Assembly: GCA_016710265.1 (NCBI GenBank)
Contig: JADJJL010000001.1
Coordinates: forward strand, 744,001 to 808,000
Origin: Saprospiraceae bacterium
GTDB taxonomy: Bacteria > Bacteroidota > Bacteroidia > Chitinophagales > Saprospiraceae
Length of the DNA: 64,000 nucleotides
Direction: 5' to 3'
The position numbers and the translations under genes were made by a program. Every line of letters begins with the position of its first letter. The stretch's first letter is position 1. The notes below the pieces were generated by a model, which did no database searches, had not been told where the DNA came from, and saw only the letters and a list, made by a program, of their open reading frames with translations. This document shows, one piece after another, positions 42,460 to 50,071 of the stretch.

Positions 42460-43698
42460 TTATTCGAAACGAAGTGATTCTACAGGATCCAATGCAGAAG
42501 CCTTACGTGCGGGATAAATGCCTGAAAAAACACCCACCAAAGTACAGACTACAAAACCAAGAATGATCCATGCCCAGGGTATCAAAAAGTCACCTCCCAA
42601 CCATAAAGTGACGAGATTACCAATGGGGATTCCCACTAGGATTCCAATCAATCCTCCTATTTGGCAAATCAGCATGGCTTCCGTCATAAAAAGATCTAAG
42701 ATGTTTTTTCTTGTAGCCCCAAGTGCTTTTGCAATGCCAATTTCGCGGGTACGTTCGGTCACAGAGACCAACATGATGTTCATTAAGCCAATGGCAGCTC
42801 CGAGCAAGGTCAACAGCGCGATGGCGATGGTGGCTGCTCTAATTTTAGTGGTATTTTCTTTGAGAAAACTAATTAAACCATCACTGGTCGTCATCTCAAA
42901 ATCGTTTGTTTCATAGCTACGCAACGCCCTGATCACCCTCATTTCTCCGATCGCTTCTGAAATTAATGACTCAGTCACTTCGGTAGTTGGTGATGCAACT
43001 ATGATGTCAAAGTCCGGGTCTTTTTTTCCAAAATCAATTCTGCTGCTTTCCAAAGTGATCAATACCCTTTTGTCCGCACCTTCATTGATGCTTGCTCCTT
43101 TTGATTTAAGGACACCGACTACCTCATATTTCTGATCATTGATACTCACGGTTTTTGCAATGGCATCCGCATCTTTTCCGTCAAAAAGCGTTTTAACTAA
43201 ATCCGATCCCAGGATGACTTTGTCCAATCCATATTCCAATTCCTGCATAGAAAAAAATCTACCTTCAGCTAAATCCAATCCGGAAATTGTAAAATAATTT
43301 TCATCCACTCCTCTGATTTGGATGGTGGGATTGGTTTTTCGATCCAGATATTTGATCAATCCACTCGAACTGGCCGCATAACTCACGGACACAAGTGCCT
43401 TGTTCTCAAAAACTTTTTTAAATTTTCTGGCCTGTTCATAACTGATCACAGGAGCTTCCATGCGTTTAACGCCTCGTCTTTGTCCTCTGAGATTTTTGAA
43501 CTTTCTTTCTATTGAAAAAGAGTTAGCACCTAGCGAACTAAAATTCTTATTCATGGAATAAATGATACCATCAATAGAGGTTAAAATCCCTACCAAAGCA
43601 GTTATACCAAGCGTAATGATGATCATGGTGAGAATGGTCCTCATTAGATTGGCCCGAAGGTTGGACAAGGCTAAGCGAAATATTTCTAGATAGGACAT
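42460..43698 (-). CDS. MacB-like ABC transporter permease
   Basis: 412 residues from ATG 43698 (MSYLEIFRLALSNLRANLMRT); the longer frame upstream adds only a polar extension. Layout: N-terminal membrane helix ('RTILTMIIITLGITALVGILTS'), a periplasmic MacB_PCD domain of about 200 residues ('MEAPVISYEQARKFKKVF', 'GRFFSMQELEYGLDKVILGSDLVKTLF'), then the FtsX domain with three helices ('ALLTLLGAAIGLMNIMLVSVTERTREIGIAKALGATRKNILDLFMTEAMLICQIGGLIG', 'SGIYPARKASALDPVESLRFE'). It works with an ATPase not present here to move lipoproteins, peptides or drugs by a mechanotransmission mechanism. Convergent with the CorC gene by 8 bp. Confidence 0.92.
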   Translation of the reverse strand: MSYLEIFRLALSNLRANLMRTILTMIIITLGITALVGILTSIDGIIYSMNKNFSSLGANSFSIERKFKNLRGQRRGVKRMEAPVISYEQARKFKKVFENKALVSVSYAASSSGLIKYLDRKTNPTIQIRGVDENYFTISGLDLAEGRFFSMQELEYGLDKVILGSDLVKTLFDGKDADAIAKTVSINDQKYEVVGVLKSKGASINEGADKRVLITLESSRIDFGKKDPDFDIIVASPTTEVTESLISEAIGEMRVIRALRSYETNDFEMTTSDGLISFLKENTTKIRAATIAIALLTLLGAAIGLMNIMLVSVTERTREIGIAKALGATRKNILDLFMTEAMLICQIGGLIGILVGIPIGNLVTLWLGGDFLIPWAWIILGFVVCTLVGVFSGIYPARKASALDPVESLRFE

Positions 43699-43778
43699 GA
43701 GATGATCTTCATTGACAAATAATTCCGGTAAGACATGCCTATACAATAAAAATTAGGGAGCATTAGTTTTTCAAAAGC

Positions 43779-43786
43779 TATTTTTG
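43779..43786 (+). promoter_or_regulatory. Bacteroidota -7 promoter box for prfA
   Basis: TATTTTTG fits TAnnTTTG, 22 bp before ATG 43809. Confidence 0.45.
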
Positions 43787-43808
43787 CGGCCAATTCGCCT
43801 AAAAAAAC

Positions 43809-44885
43809 ATGCAATTACTTCAGAAATTAGAATCTATACACGACCGGTACCGCACCCTAGAGGAACGGTTATCGGATCCTGAAGTAGTGTCCAATATTGC
43901 AGAATATACCAAAACGAGCAAGGAATATAAGGATCTTGAAGAAATCATCCGTTTGTACATGGAGTATAAAAGATTCCTTCAACAACAAACTGATGCCAAA
44001 GAAATCTTGGATTCCGGAGATCAAGACATGGCAGAATATGCCAAAGAAGAACTTCAATCTGCAGAGACGGCTCTGGAAGACCTGGAGGCTCGACTTAAAA
44101 TAAAATTGGTTCCGAAAGATCCTGAGGATTCTAAGGATGTCATTTTTGAGATCAGATCCGGGACCGGAGGCAGCGAGGCCAGCCTTTTTGCAGGTGACTT
44201 GTTTAGGATGTATACCCGTTTTTTTGACCTTCAAGGCTTTCGTTATGAAGTGGTCTCAGAGACGGAAGGAAGCGTAGGAGGATACAGTAAAATTGTATTG
44301 GATGTCTCAGGGACAGATGTATACGCAAAACTTAAATTTGAGTCAGGTGCCCACAGGGTCCAAAGAGTGCCAGACACCGAAGCATCCGGTAGAGTGCACA
44401 CCAGCGCGGCCACCGTGGTCGTACTTCCCAAAATGGAAGTCGAAGATTTAGACATCAACAAGGCAGATCTTAGAGTAGATACTTTTCGCTCCAGCGGGGC
44501 CGGCGGCCAACACGTCAATAAAACAGAATCGGGTGTGCGTTTTACACACTTACCCACTGGAGTCGTGGCTGAGAGTACGGACAGCCGATCTCAGCATAAA
44601 AACAGAGAAATTGCATTTGGCCGACTAATCCAAAAAATCAAAGATCAAACCCTCCATGCCCACCAATCCAGTGTGGCTGCACAACGAAGATCTTTGGTTG
44701 GATCAGGCGACCGCTCAGATAAAATCCGCACCTATAATTTTCCTCAAAACAGGGTCACCGACCACCGCATCAACCTCACCCTTTACAATCTCACCGACAT
44801 CATGAACGGAAATCTGGACGAAGTGATCGAATCCCTTCGTGTTGCAGATAATATGGACAAACTCCAACAGGGAGATATTGAATAG
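43809..44885 (+). CDS. prfA: Peptide chain release factor 1
   Basis: 358-residue class I release factor that reads UAA and UAG stop codons and hydrolyses peptidyl-tRNA on the ribosome. Seen: N-terminal coiled helices ('RYRTLEERLSDPEVVSNIAEY'), 'IRSGTGGSEASLFAGDLFRMY', the anticodon-like PxT segment region ('RVQRVPDTEASGRVHTSAATVVVLPK'), and the catalytic GGQ in 'SGAGGQHVNKTESGVRFTHLPTG'. The domain order and length are normal. Its 3' end faces an unusual inverted-repeat region and a convergent DUF547 gene. Confidence 0.96.
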   Translation: MQLLQKLESIHDRYRTLEERLSDPEVVSNIAEYTKTSKEYKDLEEIIRLYMEYKRFLQQQTDAKEILDSGDQDMAEYAKEELQSAETALEDLEARLKIKLVPKDPEDSKDVIFEIRSGTGGSEASLFAGDLFRMYTRFFDLQGFRYEVVSETEGSVGGYSKIVLDVSGTDVYAKLKFESGAHRVQRVPDTEASGRVHTSAATVVVLPKMEVEDLDINKADLRVDTFRSSGAGGQHVNKTESGVRFTHLPTGVVAESTDSRSQHKNREIAFGRLIQKIKDQTLHAHQSSVAAQRRSLVGSGDRSDKIRTYNFPQNRVTDHRINLTLYNLTDIMNGNLDEVIESLRVADNMDKLQQGDIE

Positions 44886-44926
44886 GGAGTTTTAAGTTGA
44901 GGAAAATAAGTAGACTTTTACTATGG

Positions 44927-45271
44927 AGTTTTAAGTTTTAAGTTAGGGGAATTTGAGTTTTAAGTTGGGAGAATTAGAAGTCTTTTACTGAAGTAAAAGT
45001 CTTTGATTCTATTGTTTTGTAATCAAATGAAAAAGATTTTGTAAAATATGGAATCACTTTCCATATTTTACTAAAATGAACGCAAATATTGATTATCGAA
45101 GAACGATGGTTTGATCTTCAAAAAATGATTCTAGAAATGATCAATTTATCATGGGAAAATCTTGATTTTACTTTTAAAATTAATAAAATCTTAAACTTAT
45201 CATCAACTGCGTTGTGGACACGAATCTAAAAATTTAGGCATTTACAATTTTAGCACTTAAAACTTAAAACT
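44927..45271. repeat. Possible miniature inverted-repeat element
   Basis: The ends are perfect 17-bp inverted repeats (44927-44943 and 45255-45271), built of the low-complexity AGTTTTAAGTTTTAAGT sequence. The body (about 310 bp) has no reading frame and includes the hairpin at 45041-45071. No target-site duplication was evident, so it may just be low-complexity repeats on both gene ends. Confidence 0.4.
45041..45071. terminator. 13-bp perfect hairpin between convergent genes
   Basis: GTAAAATATGGAA (45041-45053) pairs perfectly with TTCCATATTTTAC (45059-45071) around a TCACT loop. Placed between prfA and the convergent DUF547 gene, it may end transcription from both sides, although no long T-run follows. 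Confidence 0.5.
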
Positions 45272-45290
45272 TAGCATATAAAACTTATAA

Positions 45291-46028
45291 CTAATTACCA
45301 TTAATTCCCCAATCGTAATCCTTATGCTTTATTCTAATTTGATCAGATTGTGCAGATGAAGGGCCATGTTTTTTTAAGAAATTTCGCACGCCCATCGTTC
45401 CGCTAAAATCTGAGATATACCATTTAAAAATCATGGATATTTCAGCCTCCTTGTTTGTAAATGAATTTCTAAAAGGGTCGGATAAAAATTTTCTACTTTG
45501 CGCATCCAATTGTGAATCCAGCATATTTTCTTCGTAGGCTGTGTTGAGAAGAATGGGACATGATTTGGATGCACAAACCAAAGCCATGTGTAGTCTGGGA
45601 TCTTTGTAATTTTTACGAAGTTTGCTGTGCTCGATGTTGTTAAGATCCAAAAGCTCTGTACCAATATTAATAAACTTAATGTCCCAGCTAGAATTGATAA
45701 ATGGAATTTTACCACCAATCTCTTTAATGCTTTTGATGGGATAATGGCGGATCACGAGTTGAATTGTGTAGGCATTGTAAGCATTGATCCAGTATGCGAT
45801 GGTTTTATGATCAGACCATGATGTCTTCGGAGGATTGGACTCAAGGTTTTTTAAATATTTATTTAGATACAAGCTGTCTTTTTGAAATCCTCTATAGTCA
45901 ACTTCGCCGTTATTAGTCACATATTTTTGTAATAAACTGGTCCATTCTTTATGCTGATTTTGTGAAAAGGAATTACAAACATTAAGTAAAAGAATTAGGC
46001 AACTTAAAATAGATTTAGAAGAAATCAT
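45291..46028 (-). CDS. DUF547 domain exported protein
   Basis: 245-residue exported protein: signal peptide (about 1-22, ending SFSQ) and a DUF547 domain, 'EWTSLLQKYVTNNGEVDYRGFQKDS', 'KTIAYWINAYNAYTIQLVIRHYPIKSI', 'LNNIEHSKLRKNYKDPRLHMALVCASKSCPIL', 'AQSRKFLSDP'. The A-Y-W-I-N-x-Y-N-A and C-A-S-x-x-C-P motifs are hallmarks. Cys and His placement suggests a papain-like fold relative, but catalysis in bacterial members is unproven. It has its own likely promoter box (46042-46049, minus strand), divergent from the arsenosugar cluster. Confidence 0.87.
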   Translation of the reverse strand: MISSKSILSCLILLLNVCNSFSQNQHKEWTSLLQKYVTNNGEVDYRGFQKDSLYLNKYLKNLESNPPKTSWSDHKTIAYWINAYNAYTIQLVIRHYPIKSIKEIGGKIPFINSSWDIKFINIGTELLDLNNIEHSKLRKNYKDPRLHMALVCASKSCPILLNTAYEENMLDSQLDAQSRKFLSDPFRNSFTNKEAEISMIFKWYISDFSGTMGVRNFLKKHGPSSAQSDQIRIKHKDYDWGINGN

Positions 46029-46041
46029 TCTATCACGTTTA

Positions 46042-46049
46042 CAAACTTA
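46042..46049 (-). promoter_or_regulatory. Bacteroidota -7 promoter box for the DUF547 gene
   Basis: The + strand reads CAAACTTA, TAAGTTTG on the minus strand, 13 bp before the start codon. Confidence 0.45.
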
Positions 46050-46210
46050 GACAATGCAAACTAAAAATGGTTGTGCACTTAGAGCTGAAATGGTCATTTC
46101 TTATTTTGGGCTCAAAGCTTGACATTTAAACTGAGTATCCAAGCAAACATTCAAGCAAGTAAACTGTTTGACTTAATCCCAAGCACAAAGTATCGAATTC
46201 TATTGATCAT

Positions 46211-46226
46211 TCCCAAAAATTTGGGA
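46211..46226. promoter_or_regulatory. Palindrome upstream of the arsenosugar-type operon
   Basis: TCCCAAA and TTTGGGA are perfect inverted repeats around AA. The centre is about 44 bp before the predicted transcription start of the AhpD-like gene, a position suited to a repressor or activator. Confidence 0.5.
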
Positions 46227-46248
46227 GTTGAATTAAGGATTCAGGCTC

Positions 46249-46256
46249 TATATTTG
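46249..46256 (+). promoter_or_regulatory. Bacteroidota -7 promoter box of the arsenosugar-type operon
   Basis: TATATTTG fits TAnnTTTG, 30 bp before ATG 46287. Confidence 0.55.
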
Positions 46257-46286
46257 CGATTCTTTATATTTAAAAACTGATCATTT

Positions 46287-46619
46287 ATGAAAACCTATTA
46301 CAATCCGGAAGACCTTAAGAAATTTGGCAATGTCTCAGAATTTGAACCCAATTTGGCAAAAAAATTCTTTGATTATTATGGAGAGGTTTTTAAAGAGGGG
46401 GCTTTGACCGAAAGGGAAAAAAGTTTAATCGCACTGGCGGTAGCGCACACCATTCAATGCCCATACTGCATCGATGCTTACACGGTAGACACTCTTGAAA
46501 AAGGTTGTGATGAAACACAACTGATGGAAGCCGTACATGTGGCTGTTGCCATCAGAGGAGGCGCTTCTTTGGTGCACAGCGTACAAATGATGAATAAAGT
46601 GAAAGAAGTAAGCATGTAG
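46287..46619 (+). CDS. AhpD-like (carboxymuconolactone decarboxylase family) arsenosugar-associated protein
   Basis: 110-residue all-alpha protein of the AhpD/CMD superfamily: 'LTEREKSLIALAVAHTIQCPYCIDAYTVDTLEKGCDETQLMEAVHVAVAIRGGASLVHSV'. The C-P-Y-C-I-D-A-Y active-site pair matches peroxidase-like members annotated as arsenosugar biosynthesis-associated, which often sit beside ArsS as here (24 bp upstream). It may use thiol chemistry to detoxify or reduce an intermediate; that role is an inference from context. Proteins of this kind usually form trimers or hexamers. Confidence 0.85.
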   Translation: MKTYYNPEDLKKFGNVSEFEPNLAKKFFDYYGEVFKEGALTEREKSLIALAVAHTIQCPYCIDAYTVDTLEKGCDETQLMEAVHVAVAIRGGASLVHSVQMMNKVKEVSM

Positions 46620-46643
46620 TATTTTTTACCTCCAAAACCTAGC

Positions 46644-47708
46644 ATGAAATCATCGACCAAGTCTTTAAAAAGTCGACATAATCTATTGTCGGATACCTAT
46701 TACCAGCTACAGGTTATTGCTTCCACCGCTTTAAACGGGGATTCTCATAAACAATTTGCTCATAAATTAGAAGAATCAGGTCTCTATCCACTTCGTCCGA
46801 CCGCTCTTGAGATTTTCCAAATCAATCTGGGTAAGATGTGCAATCAGACCTGCAAACATTGTCATGTGGATGCTGGTCCCGATCGGAAAGAAATCATGGA
46901 GCGTGAGATCATGCAAGCCTGTCTGGAGGCTATTCAGGCATCCAAGGTACATACGGTGGATTTGACGGGTGGCGCACCGGAAATGAATCCTCATTTTAGA
47001 TGGTTGGTGGAAGAATTGTCAAAATTGAATATCCAGAAGATCATCGTACGGTGCAATCTCACCATTATTCTTGCCAATAAAAAATACCACGATCTACCCG
47101 AATTTTTTAAAAAACATAAGGTAGAAGTCGTTTCTTCTCTGCCTTTTTACAATTCCATAAGAACCGACGCCCAAAGGGGCGATGGTGTTTTTGAAAAATC
47201 CATAGAAGCTTTAAAAATGCTAAATGCGGTGGGTTATGGACAAGAAGGAAGTGGTTTAAACCTTCATCTGGTGTACAATCCAAGCGGAGCTTTTTTACCA
47301 CCTTCACAAGAAACTTTGGAAGCAGAATTTAAAAAGAGGCTTCTGCAACAATTTGGGATTAGATTTAATTCATTGTACACCATCACCAATCTTCCCATCT
47401 CCAGGTTTTTGGAATATTTGATGGATTCGGGCAACTACCAGGAATACATGGATAAACTTATCCAGGCTTACAATCCAGTGGCAGCAGCCAATGTCATGTG
47501 CAGAAATACCATCTCCGTGGGATGGGATGGATATTTATTCGATTGTGACTTTAATCAAATGCTGGATTTAAAAATTGCTCATGAGCTTCAGCACATCCAA
47601 GATTTTTTAAATTTTGATGTTCAGGATCGCGATATTATTGTCAACCAACATTGTTATGGTTGTACAGCTGGTGCAGGGAGTAGTTGTGGTGGTGCCACTG
47701 CCAATTAA
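46644..47708 (+). CDS. arsS: Arsenosugar biosynthesis radical SAM enzyme ArsS
   Basis: 354-residue radical SAM enzyme. The iron-sulfur motif CxxxCxxC is at Cys66-Cys70-Cys73 in 'LGKMCNQTCKHCHVDAGPDRKE', then 'DLTGGAPEMNPHFRWLVEEL'. A C-terminal DUF3641-type domain follows, with 'YNPSGAFLPPSQETLEAEFKKRLLQQFGIRFNSLYTITNLPISRF', 'NVMCRNTISVGWDGYLFDCDFNQML' and a Cys-rich end 'HCYGCTAGAGSSCGGATAN'; in some species this end carries selenocysteine, here Cys. ArsS makes 5'-deoxyadenosyl-dimethylarsine in the route to oxo-arsenosugars. The glycosyltransferase follows after 14 bp. arsM, which supplies the methylated arsenic, is not in the window. Confidence 0.92.
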   Translation: MKSSTKSLKSRHNLLSDTYYQLQVIASTALNGDSHKQFAHKLEESGLYPLRPTALEIFQINLGKMCNQTCKHCHVDAGPDRKEIMEREIMQACLEAIQASKVHTVDLTGGAPEMNPHFRWLVEELSKLNIQKIIVRCNLTIILANKKYHDLPEFFKKHKVEVVSSLPFYNSIRTDAQRGDGVFEKSIEALKMLNAVGYGQEGSGLNLHLVYNPSGAFLPPSQETLEAEFKKRLLQQFGIRFNSLYTITNLPISRFLEYLMDSGNYQEYMDKLIQAYNPVAAANVMCRNTISVGWDGYLFDCDFNQMLDLKIAHELQHIQDFLNFDVQDRDIIVNQHCYGCTAGAGSSCGGATAN

Positions 47709-47722
47709 TTAAAGCTCTAAAA

Positions 47723-48418
47723 ATGTATTTAAGCATTGTCATTCCTACATTGAATGAGGAAAAATACATACTCCGTATATTGAATTATTTAAGAAGACAT
47801 ACAGATCCAAATTCTTGCGAAATAATTGTGTGCGATGGAGGCAGTTCCGATCAAACTGTAGCCTTGGCTAGAAATTTTGGAAGCATTACTATACTTGACC
47901 AATTGCCCTCCTGTAGGGCGATTCAAATGAACCATGGTGCGATGAGGGCTCGGGGAGAGGTCTTGTACTTTGTGCACGCAGATGTGCTTCCACCTGAGAG
48001 TTTTTATTCTGATATAAAATCCAATTATCAAGCTAGACATTTGTTTGGTATGTACCGCCAGAAATTTGAAGGAGGTAGTTTTCTATTGAAAATAAATTCA
48101 TTTTTCACACGCTTCGACTTTGAATGGTGCAGGGGTGGAGATCAAAGCTTGTATGTGTCCAGAAAGCTTTTTAGTGAATTGGGAGGTTACAATGAATCCA
48201 TGGTAATCATGGAAGAATATGATTTGCTTCGACGTTTGCGCAAGAAATCCAAACTTCGAATTATGCCCAATTATACTTTGGTCTCAACCCGAAAGTATGA
48301 TTCTAATTCATATTGGAGAGTCCTCCTGGCAAATCAGAAGGCTTTTAAAATGTTTCTGAAGAATGAGAAGCCTGAGGAAATTCTAAGAACATATAAGTCT
48401 TTTCTATATCCATATTGA
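47723..48418 (+). CDS. Family 2 glycosyltransferase, TIGR04283-type arsenosugar-associated
   Basis: 231 residues from ATG 47723 (MYLSIVIPTLNEEKYILRIL); a longer frame from upstream overlaps arsS and is less likely. It is a GT-A fold family 2 glycosyltransferase: 'IIVCDGGSSDQTVALARNFG' (nucleotide site), 'QMNHGAMRARGEVLYFVHADVLPP' with the D-x-D-like acid patch, 'FDFEWCRGGDQSLYVSRKLFSELGGYNESMVIMEEYDLLRRLRKK'. This C-R-G-G-D-Q and L-G-G-Y layout matches the rSAM/selenodomain-associated transferase 2 group, which accompanies ArsS. It would attach sugar or ribose-derived carrier groups; the acceptor is unproven. Confidence 0.88.
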   Translation: MYLSIVIPTLNEEKYILRILNYLRRHTDPNSCEIIVCDGGSSDQTVALARNFGSITILDQLPSCRAIQMNHGAMRARGEVLYFVHADVLPPESFYSDIKSNYQARHLFGMYRQKFEGGSFLLKINSFFTRFDFEWCRGGDQSLYVSRKLFSELGGYNESMVIMEEYDLLRRLRKKSKLRIMPNYTLVSTRKYDSNSYWRVLLANQKAFKMFLKNEKPEEILRTYKSFLYPY

Positions 48419-48491
48419 GAGTATAATCAACTATATTTATTTTACCTTTCATTATTTCAAACAAATATTATTTGTTTTGAAAGTTAATTTT

Positions 48492-48499
48492 TAGATTTG
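48492..48499 (+). promoter_or_regulatory. Bacteroidota -7 promoter box for the T9SS gene at 48519
   Basis: TAGATTTG fits TAnnTTTG, 19 bp before ATG 48519. Confidence 0.5.
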
Positions 48500-48518
48500 T
48501 TGTCTAAAATCTCCCAAT

Positions 48519-50039
48519 ATGAAACAGTATTCAAATTTTACGATCAGATTTACCACTTGGTGCATTATTTTATTCTTCTTTTTTCCAACATTCTTTATTA
48601 CAGCACAACCATCGCCTTGTGATAATTTTTCATGTCATAAAAATGTCAGTCTCACCATCCAAAGGGGCGAAATTAGACCCATCAATTTATCCGATTTTTT
48701 AGTGAATGGTGTATGTCCAGATCACAGCTATAAATTGACCATCTATAAAGATGGTAAGTATCTACCCCTTACCGAAATCAGCTACCATTTTCCTGCTGAA
48801 TTCAATTATAATATTTTTGATGAAAATCTACACCGAGGCTGTAATGGCACTGTAAATTTGACCTTTATTGATTGTGATACCAATGAGCCTCCTCAAAAAG
48901 GCGTTAATAAATTTTCTGAATTGCTTTGTTTAGAATTTTCTAATTATAAAAACATTCCATTCAATGTGCCCGAACACGTGAGCATAGTTTTAGAAAATAA
49001 AAAAATATTGGCCTATGATTGGGCTAAGTGTGGTCCTGTAGAAATAAAAATCGTCAGAGAAAATACGATTCCTGGAGCTTGCGTCTATGATTTTGGAGCG
49101 AAGTTTTACAGAACCTGGTCCACAAGCTGGCCTGATAAAAAAACATACACCTTTACGGACAGCTTTACCTATCTTAAATTTAGAATAGATTCATTTTTGG
49201 TGTTGCCCAATTTTGATAATGTCCAAAATCCTGGGTTCGATTTTAAGGATAAAAGCTGGGGTCGGGATAAAAAAAATCATCCAAATGGTGCTGAAACAAG
49301 TTTAAATTTATTTGATAAATGGTCCTGCTCCAATGTGGCAAAAACGTACGATGACAGAATTTTAGAAAGTAATAAAGTGGATTCTTGCCACAGTCTAAAA
49401 AAAATTAGAAGGGAATGGACGGTTATGGATTGGTGCACAAGCGAAGTTTTAGGATATCCTCAAATTATTCATTTAATAGACATTGACGATCAAGAAATTC
49501 CAAGCATCGTATGCCCGACTGAAATTATCGAATTCGTGCTGCCTAAATCCAATTTATTAAGTATCAATGCCAATGAACTGGGTCTTTCATCCAATGACAA
49601 TTGTGGTATCAATATTTATACCTTTGATAGAAATGCCTTAGATACTTTTAGGACGTTTACTTTGAGTGATACAGGTCATATTCAAGACATCGAAGTTTGG
49701 GTGCACGATCAGGCAGGAAATAAAGCTAGCTGCAATATTAAAATTTTGGTAAAAGCAGATGTGTCGATAGGTGTATTTGATCCTTCTGTATCCAAAAATA
49801 TAAAAATTTATCCCAATCCATTTAAAGAGGAGTTGTACATTGAAAGCAAAGATTTCCAAGGGGCTGCGGAAGTGCTTATAGTAGATTTGTTAGGAAAACA
49901 AGTTTGGCAGGTAAAATTTTTAATAGATTCTCAAAATCCTACCATCATTCGACCAACGGGTTTAAAAGAAGGAACTGTCTACATTTTGAGCTTTAAAAAT
50001 AAGTTCCAATCGTACTCAGCGAAAATCATCAAATGGTAA
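48519..50039 (+). CDS. Secreted protein with T9SS type A sorting domain
   Basis: 506-residue exported protein: signal peptide (about 1-30, ending ITAQ), then beta-rich domains with paired Cys ('PCDNFSCHKNVSLTIQRGEIRPINLSDFL', 'CNGTVNLTFIDC'), and a part resembling HYR/Ig-like modules near 330-410 ('DIEVWVHDQAGNKASCNIKILV'). The C-terminus is a type A sorting domain ('IKIYPNPFKEELYI', 'VLIVDLLGKQVW', 'GTVYILSFKNKFQSYSAKI'). No catalytic motif found. Promoter box at 48492-48499. Confidence 0.78.
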   Translation: MKQYSNFTIRFTTWCIILFFFFPTFFITAQPSPCDNFSCHKNVSLTIQRGEIRPINLSDFLVNGVCPDHSYKLTIYKDGKYLPLTEISYHFPAEFNYNIFDENLHRGCNGTVNLTFIDCDTNEPPQKGVNKFSELLCLEFSNYKNIPFNVPEHVSIVLENKKILAYDWAKCGPVEIKIVRENTIPGACVYDFGAKFYRTWSTSWPDKKTYTFTDSFTYLKFRIDSFLVLPNFDNVQNPGFDFKDKSWGRDKKNHPNGAETSLNLFDKWSCSNVAKTYDDRILESNKVDSCHSLKKIRREWTVMDWCTSEVLGYPQIIHLIDIDDQEIPSIVCPTEIIEFVLPKSNLLSINANELGLSSNDNCGINIYTFDRNALDTFRTFTLSDTGHIQDIEVWVHDQAGNKASCNIKILVKADVSIGVFDPSVSKNIKIYPNPFKEELYIESKDFQGAAEVLIVDLLGKQVWQVKFLIDSQNPTIIRPTGLKEGTVYILSFKNKFQSYSAKIIKW

Positions 50040-50071
50040 GAAATTTTAATTAAGAAAAATCAGAAACAAAA

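Larger units (their letters stand above)
44886..45290. other. Intergenic region with inverted repeats between convergent genes
   Basis: 405 bp without a gene. AGTTTTAAGT-type motifs repeat at the left (about 44888-44966) and their reverse complements at the right (about 45255-45290). A 17-bp perfect inverted repeat (44927-44943 with 45255-45271) is about 310 bp apart, and a 13-bp perfect hairpin lies between (45041-45071). It could terminate both convergent genes or be a miniature repeat element. Confidence 0.5.

Noticed and set aside
47684..47722. Upstream start of the glycosyltransferase overlapping arsS
   Set aside because: MYLSIVIPTLNEEKYI at 47723 is the normal beginning of the family.
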